A stretch of DNA of 64,000 nt from Tsukamurella sp. PLM1 (lineage in GTDB: Bacteria; Actinomycetota; Actinomycetes; Mycobacteriales; Mycobacteriaceae): the NCBI RefSeq assembly GCF_023168325.1, contig NZ_AP025688.1, positions 2,480,001-2,544,000 of the forward strand, given 5' to 3'. Position 1 is the stretch's first letter. Each line of letters begins with the position of its first letter. The notes beneath the pieces were generated by a model. That model did no database searches, had not been told where the DNA came from, and saw only the letters and a list, made by a program, of their open reading frames with translations. This document shows, one piece after another, positions 1-7,955 of the stretch. The position numbers and the translations under genes are program-made.

Positions 1-518
1 AGAACACGGTGCTGCGCCTCCGCGAGCCGCGGCTTCGGCGCCTCGATCACCCGCACTCCCCCGGCGGGCTTGGGGATACGCCGGACCCGGTAGTGCCGCA
101 GGGGCTTCGACGAATGGCGCAGCCAACCGCCGGGGTCCGCGCACCACTCCAACTCGGGCGCAGTCAGATCGAGCATCCGGGCGACCGCGGACAGGTCCGG
201 CAGGGCGAGCCCGGGCACGTCGAGCGGGCCGTCCGGCTCGAGCAGTTCGACGGTGCGGTACCCGTCCAGCGCGGCGACCAGCGCGGCGGGGTTCGCGAGC
301 ACGGGCGGACCGTCGTCCTGCGGATCGAGCGGAGCGCGCGGGTGCGCGGCGATCAGCGCCGCAGCGACGGCGCTCGCCTCGTCGGCGGGAACGACTCCCG
401 AGATCGCGCCGGCGACGCGGTCGACGGTCCACTGTGTCGGGGTGAACCATTCAACGCGTGCGGCGATCGTGTACCGCTGCGCGCGCTGGAGACGACGCGT
501 GACCTCGACCGACGTCAT
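1..518 (-). CDS. Reverse transcriptase, N-terminal part (cut by window edge)
   Basis: The reading frame is open from an ATG to the window edge (172 codons). The last 55 residues match the start of a bacterial reverse transcriptase: LELEWCADPGGW-like segment (TAPELEWCADPGGW), then LRHYRVRRIPKPAGGVRVIEAPKPRL in two adjacent blocks, ending AEAQHRVL. This is the basic YR..KP.GG.R.IEAPKP.L...Q..VL signature of RT block 1 in retron-like and related stand-alone actinobacterial RTs. The first ~120 residues are an alanine-rich helical region (TRRLQRAQRYTIAARVEWF) typical of the N-terminal extension of that family. The catalytic YADD box and any partner gene lie outside the window. No good Shine-Dalgarno precedes the ATG; a GTG 72 bases upstream is an alternative. 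The ATG overlaps the stop of a 66-codon upstream frame (ATGA). Family assignment is firm; retron versus another RT class is not decidable here. Confidence 0.8.
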   Translation of the reverse strand, partial: MTSVEVTRRLQRAQRYTIAARVEWFTPTQWTVDRVAGAISGVVPADEASAVAAALIAAHPRAPLDPQDDGPPVLANPAALVAALDGYRTVELLEPDGPLDVPGLALPDLSAVARMLDLTAPELEWCADPGGWLRHSSKPLRHYRVRRIPKPAGGVRVIEAPKPRLAEAQHRV

Positions 519-715
519 GAGCGCGATGCGAACGCCGCCCGGGTGACCTGGAACGAGTTCCCGGAGCGCCGTCTGGTGCGCGCAGCGCACTGACCGGCGT
601 GGGACGCGAGGTGTAGCTGTGCAGAGCCCCCAGCGGTTACCGCTGGGACGGATCGCATGGATCCCGCCTCACCCGAGCGACGTCGCATGAATCCACCGTG
701 CCACAGGTCGGACAT
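515..715 (-). CDS. Possible 66-aa small ORF overlapping the RT start
   Basis: The frame starts MSDLWHGGFMRRRSGEAGS and ends with TGA overlapping the RT ATG (ATGA), the arrangement used for coupled translation elsewhere in this window. Arginine and serine are abundant and no domain is recognised. By my count about three quarters of third codon positions are G or C, lower than in clear genes nearby, which favours non-coding RNA over a protein. It occupies the same bases as the candidate structured leader, so only one of the two readings is likely to be right. Confidence 0.15.
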   Translation of the reverse strand: MSDLWHGGFMRRRSGEAGSMRSVPAVTAGGSAQLHLASHAGQCAARTRRRSGNSFQVTRAAFASRS

Positions 716-735
716 CGCCGCGGCGGCGCCGCGAC
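519..735 (-). ncRNA. Structured leader upstream of the RT; possible retron msr-msd
   Basis: This gap lies between the stop of the acetyltransferase gene and the RT start, and its 217 bases are the size of a retron non-coding RNA. It holds two adjacent perfect hairpins: GGATC/GATCC with a 5-base loop (650-664) and CCCAGCGG/CCGCTGGG with a 3-base loop (629-647), plus the palindrome GCGACGTCGC (677-686). Retron RTs are normally preceded by such a template RNA on the same strand. I could not identify a convincing a1/a2 end repeat or the branching G, and the 8-bp hairpin might instead end transcription of the upstream gene, although no U-run follows it. Confidence 0.3.
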
Positions 736-1212
736 TCACTCCAGTTCGCGGATGTAGCAGAGCATCCGGTAGTCGGTACCGGGCTCCACGTTGTAGAAGC
801 CGTACCGCTCGTAGAAGCGACGCGCGTCGGCGTCCACCTCGTCCACGTTGATGTGCATCTCGCCGCCGCCGCGGGCGCGGACCTCCTCGATCACCCGCGC
901 GAGCAGCGCGGTCCCGATGCCCTGATCCCGCAGCTCCGGGACCACGTACAGTTCGTCGAGCACCGCGAGCGGGCCCTCGCAGTACACCGTGGGGCGCAGC
1001 GTGACGACCGCGTATCCGGTGGGGTCGGGCGCGTCCGGACGGTCGCCGTCGCGCGCGAACAGGACGAACGCGGCCGGATCGTCCATCAGGCCCGCGAACC
1101 GGCGCTGCAACACCTCGACGGTCGGCGTCGGCGAGTCGAACTCGCTGTTGAAGTCGACCTGGAGCCGCGCTGCGGTCGCGGCGTGCTCCGAACCCACGAT
1201 CTGCACCTGCAT
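736..1212 (-). CDS. GNAT family N-acetyltransferase
   Basis: A 158-residue single-domain acetyltransferase. The acetyl-CoA pyrophosphate loop is visible as RDQGIGTALL (residues 95-104), after the beta-strand LDELYVVPEL, and the C-terminal part RRFYERYGFYNVEPG is the usual closing motif. GNAT enzymes transfer acetyl groups from acetyl-CoA to amines; the substrate cannot be told from sequence. A longer frame exists, but the ATG giving MQVQIVGSEH starts the conserved fold, and the upstream residues are arginine/serine-rich without similarity to a GNAT. It lies on the same strand as the reverse transcriptase and downstream of a small membrane protein gene; whether they share a transcript is unknown. 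Confidence 0.85.
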   Translation of the reverse strand: MQVQIVGSEHAATAARLQVDFNSEFDSPTPTVEVLQRRFAGLMDDPAAFVLFARDGDRPDAPDPTGYAVVTLRPTVYCEGPLAVLDELYVVPELRDQGIGTALLARVIEEVRARGGGEMHINVDEVDADARRFYERYGFYNVEPGTDYRMLCYIRELE

Positions 1213-1252
1213 GGATCCAGTGTGCGCGCATGCGCGGGCCGACGACAACGGA

Positions 1253-1849
1253 TTATCGGCCCATGCCGCACATCCACCAGTCGCCGCCCAGCGACACAGG
1301 TCCGAAGCAGGGCACCGGCCGCATGTTGAAACCTTCCGGCGGCCCTCCCGGGCTATGCAGGAACCCGCCGGAGAATTCCGGGAACGCGCTGGTCTGCGGG
1401 AAGAACCGGGTGTCAGGGTGATCGGCGTCGCCGCGTACGCGCCCACCCGACGCCAGGAACCGCAGGTGCGGTGGCAGGGCGGCGCCGGCGGTGTCGACGC
1501 CGGGGTCCACCGCGAGCGCCCGCTCGTACAGGACGCGGTGCGTGGCGAACCAGCCCCGCGGCGAGACCTGCCACCATGCGCCGACCGTCACGCTGACCGC
1601 TGCCACCACGAGGACGATGACCAGGCTGCCCGCGTACCGCAGCGGGCGGCGCAGCAGCGCGGCGCCCACCACGACCGCCGTGGAACCCACCGCCCACAGC
1701 ACCCACATGAGGGGGACCACCACCAGGTCGAAGACCCACAGGCTGATCCGCAGGTACGAGTAGAGCACGGCGGCGAACCACAGCACGAGCCCGATCCCGA
1801 GGACCGCGCCCCCTATCGCGGAATCCGGCCGCCGGCCCGCCGATTCCAT
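1253..1849 (-). CDS. Conserved membrane protein, three TM helices
   Basis: 198 residues, unrecognised family. There are three hydrophobic helices at about residues 11-30, 37-60 and 70-92, then a soluble C-terminal half of ~105 residues, probably outside the cell, rich in Gly, Pro and aromatic residues and containing two cysteines (PVPCFG and WWMCG) that could pair. The ATG lies 4 bases after the polA stop codon, so it is probably the last gene of the polA transcript. No function is suggested. Confidence 0.75.
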   Translation of the reverse strand: MESAGRRPDSAIGGAVLGIGLVLWFAAVLYSYLRISLWVFDLVVVPLMWVLWAVGSTAVVVGAALLRRPLRYAGSLVIVLVVAAVSVTVGAWWQVSPRGWFATHRVLYERALAVDPGVDTAGAALPPHLRFLASGGRVRGDADHPDTRFFPQTSAFPEFSGGFLHSPGGPPEGFNMRPVPCFGPVSLGGDWWMCGMGR

Positions 1850-1853
1850 TGCG

Positions 1854-4607
1854 CTAGTGCGCCGCGTCGTCCCAGCTGCGGCCGTAGCCCACGGACACGT
1901 CCAGCGGCACGGACAGCTCCGCCGCGCCGCCCATGGTGTCGCGGACCAGTGCCTCGAGCTGCTCGCGCTCACCGGCGGCCACCTCGAGCACCAGCTCGTC
2001 GTGCACCTGCAGCAGCATGCGCGACTTCAGCCCGGCCTCGCGGATCCTCTCGTGCAGCCGGATCATCGCGACCTTGATGATGTCAGCGGCGCTGCCCTGG
2101 ATCGGGGCGTTCAGCGCCATCCGCTCGGCGGCCTCGCGGCGCATCCGGTTGGTCGAGGTGAGGTCCGGCAGGTAGCGCCGGCGCCCGTAGATCGTCTCGG
2201 TGTACTCGTTGCGGGTGGCCTCCACGACCACGTGCTGCAGGTAGTCGCGCACGCCGCCGAAGCGGGCGAAGTACGCCTCCATCTGCTCCTTCGCCTCGTC
2301 GCGGGAGATCTTCAGCTGCGCGGCGAGCCCGAACGCCGACAGCCCGTAGGCGAGCCCGTACGACATGGCCTTGACCCGGCGCCGCATGTCGGGCGTCACC
2401 TCGTCGATCGGAACGCCGAACGCCTTGGACCCGACGAAGTTGTGCAGGTCCTCGCCGGTGTTGAACGCCTCGATCAGGCCCTCGTCGCCGGACAGGTGCG
2501 CCATGATCCGCATCTCGATCTGGCTGTAGTCCGCCGTCATCAGGGTTTCGTAGCCCTCGCCCGCGACGAACGCGTGCCGGATCTGCCGCCCCGCCTCGGT
2601 GCGGACGGGGATGTTCTGCAGGTTCGGGTCCGTCGACGACAGCCGGCCCGTGGCCGCCACCGTCTGGTTGAAGGTGGAGTGGATCCGCCCGTCCGAGGCG
2701 ACGGTCTTGAGCAGGCCCTCGACGGTGACCTTGAGCCGGGTCGCGTCCCGATGTTCGAGCAGGTGCTGCAGGAACGGGTGCGGCTCCTTCTCGTACAGCG
2801 CCTCGAGCGCCGCGGCGTCGGTGGTGTATCCCGTCTTGGTCTTCTTCGTCTTCGGCAGGCCGAGCTTGTCGAACAGGACCACCTGCAACTGCTTCGGCGA
2901 GCCGAGATTGATCTGCTCGCCGATCTCCTCGAACGCCGACGCCTCCGCGGCGCGGATCCGCTCGCTGAACTCGCTGTGCAGGGATTCGAGGTGCGCGGTG
3001 TCCACTGCGATGCCGGTGGCCTCCATGACGTCGAGCACCCGCAGCAGCGGCAGCTCCATCTCGGCCAGCAGCGGCTTCGACTCGATCGCGTCGAGCTCCA
3101 CGTCCAGCGCCGCTGCGAGGTCGAGCACCGCGCGCGCCCGCAGCATCTGCTCCTGGGCCCGCTGCGCCGCCGAATCGTCGGGATCGTCCAACAGCGACAA
3201 CTGCGCGTCGGCGCCGGCGGACGACTCCACGCGCAGCTCGCGATGCAGGTAGCGCACCGAGAGGTCGTCGAGGTTGAAGCTGCGCTGCCCCGGGCGCACC
3301 AGGTACGCCGCGATGGCGGTGTCCGACGTGAGGCCGCCGAGCGCCCAGCCGCGGCTCTCCAGCGCGTGCATGGCCCACTTCGCCTCGTGCACCGCCTTCG
3401 GCTGTGCCTCGTCGGCCAGCCACGCCCCGAGCGCCGCCTCGTCCTCGGGCGTCAGGGAGGACAGCTCGATGTATCCGCCCTCGCCGTCCGGGGCGGCGAT
3501 CACGACCGCCTCCGCGTCACCGTCGACGACGACCTCCGGGCCGACCACGCCCAGCCCGGACCGCTCCCCCGAGGCGCCGTGCTCGGCGAGCCAGTCGGCG
3601 ACGGTGCCGGCGGCGACGATGCCGCCCGAGATCTCGAAACCCTCGTCCGCCTCCGGCTCCGACGAGGCCAGCTCGGTGAAGATCCGGTCGCGCAGGACCC
3701 GGAATTCCAGATCGTCGAACAGCTGGTGGATGGCCTCACGGTTCCACGGCTGCAGCGCGAGGTCGGCCGGGACGTAGGGCAACGACATGTCGCGCACCAT
3801 CTCGGTGATCTGCCGGTTCAGCTGCACCGTGGCGAGGTTCTCGCGCAGCGAATCCCCCACCTTGCCGCGCACCTTGTCGACGTTCTCCACGAGCCCCTCG
3901 AGGCTGCCGTACTCGCGGATCCACTTGGCCGCAGTCTTCTCGCCGACGCCGGGGATGCCGGGCAGGTTGTCCGACGGGTCGCCGCGCAGCGCCGCGTAGT
4001 CCGGGTACTGCGACGGGGTGAGGCCGTATTTCGCCTCCACCTCCTCCGGGGTGAACCGGGTGAGGTCCGAGACACCCTTACGCGGGTAGAGCACCGTCAC
4101 GTTCTCGTTGACCAGCTGCAGCGCGTCCCGATCACCCGTGACGATGAGCACCTTGAAGCCCTGCGCCTGCGCCTGCGTCGTCATCGTGGCGATGATGTCG
4201 TCCGCCTCGTACCCCTCCTGCGCCATGGTGGGGATGCCCATCGCGGTGAGCACGTCCTTCACCACGTCCACCTGGCCCCGGAAGTCGTCGGGTGCGGAGG
4301 AGCGCTGCGCCTTGTACTCGGGGTACATCTCGGCGCGGAACGTCTGCCGCGAGACGTCGAACGCCGCGGCCACGTACCCGGGCGCCTCCTCCTTGAGCAG
4401 CTTGATCAGCATCGAGGTGAAGCCGTACACGGCGTTCGTCGGCTGCCCGGACTTGGTGCGGAAACGGCCACCGTCGAGCGGGAGCGCGAAGAACGCGCGG
4501 AACGCCATCGAGTGCCCGTCGATGAGGAGCATCGTGGGCCGCTCCCCCACCTCCGCCGACGATCCGGGGGCGGGCGCGACGGTGGCCGGGGGGTTCGCTG
4601 AAGTCAC
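1854..4607 (-). CDS. polA: DNA polymerase I
   Basis: 917 residues, full length. The N-terminal ~300 residues are the 5'-3' exonuclease/flap domain (LLIDGHSMAFRAFFALP; GYEADDIIATM; LIVTGDRDALQLV; RGDPSDNLPGIPGVG helix-hairpin-helix). The middle exonuclease-like domain lacks the acidic metal ligands of the E. coli 3'-5' proofreading site, as in mycobacterial PolA. Polymerase motifs are A, TADYSQIEMR (about 691-700); B, RRRVKAMSYGLAYG (about 742-756); and C, LQVHDELVLE (about 866-875). The enzyme fills gaps and removes RNA primers during Okazaki fragment maturation and excision repair. The start is GTG (VTSANPP), 35 bases after the preceding gene on the same strand. The frame is intact throughout, unlike many neighbours. 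Confidence 0.98.
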   Translation of the reverse strand: MTSANPPATVAPAPGSSAEVGERPTMLLIDGHSMAFRAFFALPLDGGRFRTKSGQPTNAVYGFTSMLIKLLKEEAPGYVAAAFDVSRQTFRAEMYPEYKAQRSSAPDDFRGQVDVVKDVLTAMGIPTMAQEGYEADDIIATMTTQAQAQGFKVLIVTGDRDALQLVNENVTVLYPRKGVSDLTRFTPEEVEAKYGLTPSQYPDYAALRGDPSDNLPGIPGVGEKTAAKWIREYGSLEGLVENVDKVRGKVGDSLRENLATVQLNRQITEMVRDMSLPYVPADLALQPWNREAIHQLFDDLEFRVLRDRIFTELASSEPEADEGFEISGGIVAAGTVADWLAEHGASGERSGLGVVGPEVVVDGDAEAVVIAAPDGEGGYIELSSLTPEDEAALGAWLADEAQPKAVHEAKWAMHALESRGWALGGLTSDTAIAAYLVRPGQRSFNLDDLSVRYLHRELRVESSAGADAQLSLLDDPDDSAAQRAQEQMLRARAVLDLAAALDVELDAIESKPLLAEMELPLLRVLDVMEATGIAVDTAHLESLHSEFSERIRAAEASAFEEIGEQINLGSPKQLQVVLFDKLGLPKTKKTKTGYTTDAAALEALYEKEPHPFLQHLLEHRDATRLKVTVEGLLKTVASDGRIHSTFNQTVAATGRLSSTDPNLQNIPVRTEAGRQIRHAFVAGEGYETLMTADYSQIEMRIMAHLSGDEGLIEAFNTGEDLHNFVGSKAFGVPIDEVTPDMRRRVKAMSYGLAYGLSAFGLAAQLKISRDEAKEQMEAYFARFGGVRDYLQHVVVEATRNEYTETIYGRRRYLPDLTSTNRMRREAAERMALNAPIQGSAADIIKVAMIRLHERIREAGLKSRMLLQVHDELVLEVAAGEREQLEALVRDTMGGAAELSVPLDVSVGYGRSWDDAAH

Positions 4608-4642
4608 ACCGGCAGTCTAGTGATCGACTCCGACAGCTTTCG

Positions 4643-5080
4643 TCAGGTCGCCGAGGGAGGCTGGTGCGGCCGCGTGACGACGGTGTCGGCGATCCGTCGC
4701 TCGAGGTCGGCGACGTCCGCGGTGGCGGCCTGCAGCGCCGGCCCCTTCTCCGTCTCCGGCAGCGCGGCGATCGTCACCAGCCGGTCGTCGATCTCCTGCG
4801 CGGTGACGGTCAGCGTGACCTGCGCGTCGAGCTGCGCCGCGGACAGCGCCCCCGCGGGCTGGTCGAGCGAACGGAGCGCCGTGCGGATGCGGCGGTGCAG
4901 CCGCGCCTCGGGGACGTGCGAGCCGGACCACGACAGCGGCGCGCGCGACGGGAACGGCATGGCCGCCTCCGCCTGCTGCTGCCGGCGACTGTTGCGGACG
5001 AGCGCGATGGCGAACCCCGTCGCCACGAGCACCGCCAGCACGACCAGCCCCAACAGGACCAGGATCACCCACGACATCAC
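4643..5080 (-). CDS. Small membrane-anchored protein with coiled region
   Basis: 145 residues. One hydrophobic helix at residues 3-28 (VILVLLGLVVLAVLVATGFAIALV) is followed by a basic stop-transfer and a ~110-residue cytoplasmic, helical, charged domain (RLHRRIRTALRSL; ADVADLERRIADTV). I do not recognise a family. It sits 21 bases after the zinc-ribbon membrane protein gene and 35 bases before polA, on the same strand, so it is probably the third member of the SPFH/zinc-ribbon module. By position it could be the counterpart of the third protein in Bacillus YdjGHI, but the sequence does not prove this. Confidence 0.75.
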   Translation of the reverse strand: MMSWVILVLLGLVVLAVLVATGFAIALVRNSRRQQQAEAAMPFPSRAPLSWSGSHVPEARLHRRIRTALRSLDQPAGALSAAQLDAQVTLTVTAQEIDDRLVTIAALPETEKGPALQAATADVADLERRIADTVVTRPHQPPSAT

Positions 5081-5101
5081 GTTCCTCCTCGTACGCCCCG
5101 G

Positions 5102-6322
5102 CTACCCGCCGCGCGCCTGCATGTACAGGTATACCGCCAGCCCGACGACGATCAGCGCGGCGAGCACGGCGAACGCGATCTTGATCGCGCTCCACGGCCG
5201 CTGGCCCTGGACTTCGCCGGTGATCCCGTTGACGAACACCTGGAACGGCTTGTCCGCGAAAGTCACGGTCAGCAGCCACACCGGCATCAGCAGGTAGAGG
5301 AAGTCGACCGACTGATACACCGGGTTCATACGGGTGATCCGCTGGGCGTCCCCGCCGATGTCTCGCCGGACCGTGTTCTCGACGATGTTCTCGATCCGGC
5401 CCCGCGCCTGCGCCTCGAAGACCTGGCCCGCGTCACCGTCGTAGGTCCGCGCGAGGTGCCCCGCGACGAACTCGGGCGTGTACGTCACCGCCTGCTCGGT
5501 GGGCCACGGTTCGAGCTCGCGCACGCGGTCGCCGTCGAGGCCCGTGTTCGCCGACTCGGTCAGCTGCCGGATGCTGTCGTGCACCCGCCCGCTCACGGGC
5601 CACCAATCGGTGTACGTCTCAACGTTGCCGTCGCGGTCGCGCCGGGTGCGGGTGGTACCGCGCGCCCCCGAGTAGTCGGTGGTGACCTCGGCGTCGTAGC
5701 TGTAGTACGACAGGTAGACGCTGGTGAACGAGCCCAGGACGCGGTACTTCTTGAACTCGCGCGGCGCGAACCAGCGGCTGTTGACCCAGGCCTCGATGTT
5801 CTGCCGCGCGCTGTCCTCGCCGACCCGAAGCGGCAGGATCCCGTCGATCGGCAGCCGCGCCGGCGCCACCTGCACGTCGGTGCGCTGGATCGGGGTGTTG
5901 CAGTACGGACACCGGACCGCCGTGAGGGTGCCGCTGAACAGCGTGTGGCCGCCGCAGCTCTGGCACACCACCTCGTGGTCGACCACCTGCACCTGCTCGG
6001 CGGATTGCGCCCGCGCCCGCAGCTCCGCCAGGGTCGGTCCCAGTGGGTGCGGGCTCAAGTGCTTGCTCGCGTCCAGCAGCACGGGGTAGGTGCTGCCGCA
6101 ACTGGGCGAACGCAGTTGTCCGACGGCCGGGTCCCACACCAACGCGTCGCCGCAGTTGGCGCACGGGTAGGTGCGGGTCTGCTCGGTCAGGTGCAGCATC
6201 TCGCGGTCGTTCGCCGACGGTGCCGCCGCCGGCGATCCGGCCAGCGGGCGCGGCTGTGGGAGCGGCGGTGGCTGCGGGAGCGGGGACGGCTGCGGCTGCT
6301 GCGGCGGCTGAGGTGCGGTCAC
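5102..6322 (-). CDS. Zinc-ribbon membrane protein (YdjG-like)
   Basis: 406 residues. It starts with a Pro/Gln-rich stretch, followed by two zinc knuckles: CANCG...SPSCG (about residues 55-80) and CQSCGG...CPYCNTP (about 125-155). A ~200-residue soluble domain follows (RWFAPREFKKY; VYLSYYSYDAEV), then a single TM helix near the C-terminus (IAFAVLAALIVVGLAVYLYM). This layout matches Bacillus YdjG, a TFIIB-like zinc-ribbon membrane protein working with the SPFH protein YdjI and a PspA protein in envelope stress. The GTG start is placed 2 bases after the stop of the SPFH gene; the longer frame upstream is antisense-like. Oddity: the first knuckle has Ser where a Cys is expected (SPSCG instead of CPSCG), so it may not bind zinc normally, or a base is misread. 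Confidence 0.8.
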   Translation of the reverse strand: MTAPQPPQQPQPSPLPQPPPLPQPRPLAGSPAAAPSANDREMLHLTEQTRTYPCANCGDALVWDPAVGQLRSPSCGSTYPVLLDASKHLSPHPLGPTLAELRARAQSAEQVQVVDHEVVCQSCGGHTLFSGTLTAVRCPYCNTPIQRTDVQVAPARLPIDGILPLRVGEDSARQNIEAWVNSRWFAPREFKKYRVLGSFTSVYLSYYSYDAEVTTDYSGARGTTRTRRDRDGNVETYTDWWPVSGRVHDSIRQLTESANTGLDGDRVRELEPWPTEQAVTYTPEFVAGHLARTYDGDAGQVFEAQARGRIENIVENTVRRDIGGDAQRITRMNPVYQSVDFLYLLMPVWLLTVTFADKPFQVFVNGITGEVQGQRPWSAIKIAFAVLAALIVVGLAVYLYMQARGG

Positions 6323-6324
6323 TG

Positions 6325-7488
6325 CTACGACCTCGGCGGGAGCGGCGGCGGGGTCGGCCCGAACAACGACGCGAGGGCAGGCACCTGACCGGCCGCGGTC
6401 CATCCGGACAACGTGGACGCCCACACCAGGGTCTGCGGCGTCAGGTTCATGCCGCGCAGCTGCTCGATCGGGAACGGCCCCGCGGACTGCCCGTTCTGCT
6501 CGACGTGGAAGACCTGCGCGTTCGGCAGCGGCGGCGGCCCGGCCTGCTGGCCCTGCCCCGGCTGGCCCTGGCCCGGCTGGCCTTGCGCCTGTTGTCCCTG
6601 AGCCTGGTTCTGGAAGTTCTGCGCGAACTGCTGCCCCATCGCCATGCCCATGCCGGCGCCGAGGAAGTCGCCGGCTCCGCCGCCGCCCTCGTTGGTCGCG
6701 GCGCCGAGCATCGCGTCGGCGGCACGCCCCTGCTGGAACCGGTTCATGTCACCGACGTTGCCGTAGTACCCGCGCTCCTCGACACCGCGGGCGACGCCGC
6801 GGGTCATGGCCTGCGTGATCTCCTCGGGCAGGGTGATGTTCAGCTCGACGGCCTCGCACGCGAGTCCGTACTGCTGGTGGATCTTGGACTGCACGTACTC
6901 CTGCAGCTTCGCGGCGAGCTCCCGCTGCCGGGCCTGCAGGTCGATCGCGCCCACGCCGGTCTCGATCAGCATCTCGGAGAAGGCGGTGGTGATGGTGCGT
7001 CGCAGCAGCTCGGCGATCTCGTCGGAATCCACGGCGGAATCGGTCCCGATGATCTGGCGCAGGAACGTCGGGGCGTCGACGACCCGCACCACGCACAGCC
7101 CGTTGGCGCGCACCTGGACCATGCCGAAGTCCTGGTCCCGGATGGTGATCGGATTGGCCGTGCCCCACCGAAGGTCGGTGATGGGGCGGCTGTTGATGAA
7201 GTAGACCTCGCTGCGGAAGGGGCTCTTGAACCCGTGCGGCCAGCCCTGCAGCGTGGACATGATCGGCATGTTCTCGGAGACCAGCTGGTAGTTGCCGGGC
7301 CCGTACCGGTCGGCGAGCTGCCCGCGGTAGACGAACAGCGCCTCCTGGCCCTCGCGCACGATCAGCTGCGCGCCGTTCTTGATCTCGTTGTTGTAGCGCG
7401 GGAATCGCCACGCCATCGTCGAGCGGTCGTCCTCGAGCCACTCGATGATGTCGACGAGTTCGCCCCGAACCCGGTCCATGAAGCCCAT
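6325..7488 (-). CDS. SPFH-domain protein with C-terminal GYF_2 domain (YdjI-like)
   Basis: 387 residues. The first ~260 are an SPFH/virion-core-type domain (EWLEDDRSTMAWRFPRYNNEI; QEALFVYRGQLADRYGPGNYQL; LRRTITTAFSEMLIETGVG). A Gly/Gln low-complexity linker follows (QGQPGQGQPGQGQQ), then a ~60-residue GYF_2 domain (AGPFPIEQLRGM; LVWASTLSGWTAAGQVPAL). SPFH proteins assemble into membrane-associated rafts or rings, and GYF_2 domains bind proline-rich peptides; the next gene's product begins with such a Pro-rich tract, suggesting direct contact between the two. The ATG follows a GGAGAGG ribosome site. It is the first gene of a probable SPFH / zinc-ribbon / small-TM operon upstream of polA. Confidence 0.85.
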   Translation of the reverse strand: MGFMDRVRGELVDIIEWLEDDRSTMAWRFPRYNNEIKNGAQLIVREGQEALFVYRGQLADRYGPGNYQLVSENMPIMSTLQGWPHGFKSPFRSEVYFINSRPITDLRWGTANPITIRDQDFGMVQVRANGLCVVRVVDAPTFLRQIIGTDSAVDSDEIAELLRRTITTAFSEMLIETGVGAIDLQARQRELAAKLQEYVQSKIHQQYGLACEAVELNITLPEEITQAMTRGVARGVEERGYYGNVGDMNRFQQGRAADAMLGAATNEGGGGAGDFLGAGMGMAMGQQFAQNFQNQAQGQQAQGQPGQGQPGQGQQAGPPPLPNAQVFHVEQNGQSAGPFPIEQLRGMNLTPQTLVWASTLSGWTAAGQVPALASLFGPTPPPLPPRS

Positions 7489-7636
7489 GTACGCGTACCT
7501 CTCCGGTCGCTGCCGTTGTCGGAATCCACGATAGCCAGCGTCCTTGGAGTCGGCTGAGCCCTCGCTGAAGCGGTGGAACACCTCTAGGCTTCATCCAGCC
7601 CCACCCACGGGGATCACCGCGAGAAAGGTGCTCGAT

Positions 7637-7822
7637 ATGGCAGGCAAGTTCGAGGTGTACGAGGACAACGCCGGCAAGTTCCGGTTCCGTCTGAAGGCCG
7701 GCAACGGCGAGGTCGTGGCTTCGGGCCAGGCCTACGCGACCCGCAAGGGTGCGCACGACGGTGCCGCCGCGGTCACGCGCGCCGCCGACGGCGCGAAGGT
7801 GGTCGACGTCGACAAGGAGTGA
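7637..7822 (+). CDS. YegP/DUF1508 family protein
   Basis: 61 residues: a single DUF1508 repeat, FEVYEDNAGKFRFRLKAGNGEVVASGQAYATRKGA, the small beta-beta-beta-alpha unit found singly or in tandem in YegP-like proteins. Function in bacteria is unproven. The ATG is preceded by AGAAAGG at good spacing; the longer frame lacks homology. It is divergent from the SPFH gene, so the 148-base gap between them must hold both promoters. Confidence 0.9.
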   Translation: MAGKFEVYEDNAGKFRFRLKAGNGEVVASGQAYATRKGAHDGAAAVTRAADGAKVVDVDKE

Positions 7823-7895
7823 TCGCCGCGCGCGATTCGAGTGTCGGGGAGGGCCGCCGCGGGCGCCCTCCCCGACCCGTCCCGACCTGCGGGAC

Positions 7896-7926
7896 TTGAC
7901 CTTCACACCGTGCGAAGGTCTGCACT
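7896..7926 (+). promoter_or_regulatory. MerR-type promoter with operator dyad
   Basis: A perfect 7-bp inverted repeat GACCTTC/GAAGGTC with a 9-base centre (7898-7920) lies between a -35-like TTGACC (7896-7901) and a -10-like TGCACT (7921-7926). The spacer is 19 bp. An over-long 19-20 bp spacer filled by a dyad is the hallmark of promoters untwisted by MerR-family activators. It sits 30 bases upstream of a HEAT-repeat gene followed by a MerR gene, so autoregulation is the simple reading. Confidence 0.8.
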
Positions 7927-7955
7927 GGTGGGCACCTCGGAAGGAGGTGGCCACC

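Noticed and set aside
629-647. Simple intrinsic terminator of the acetyltransferase gene
   Set aside because: No U-run follows and a second hairpin adjoins it, so I keep it as part of a structured RNA candidate.
1857-4601. 914-codon open frame antisense to polA
   Set aside because: Rich in Arg/His/Leu with no domain; high-GC genes keep the opposite strand open. polA itself is fully conserved.
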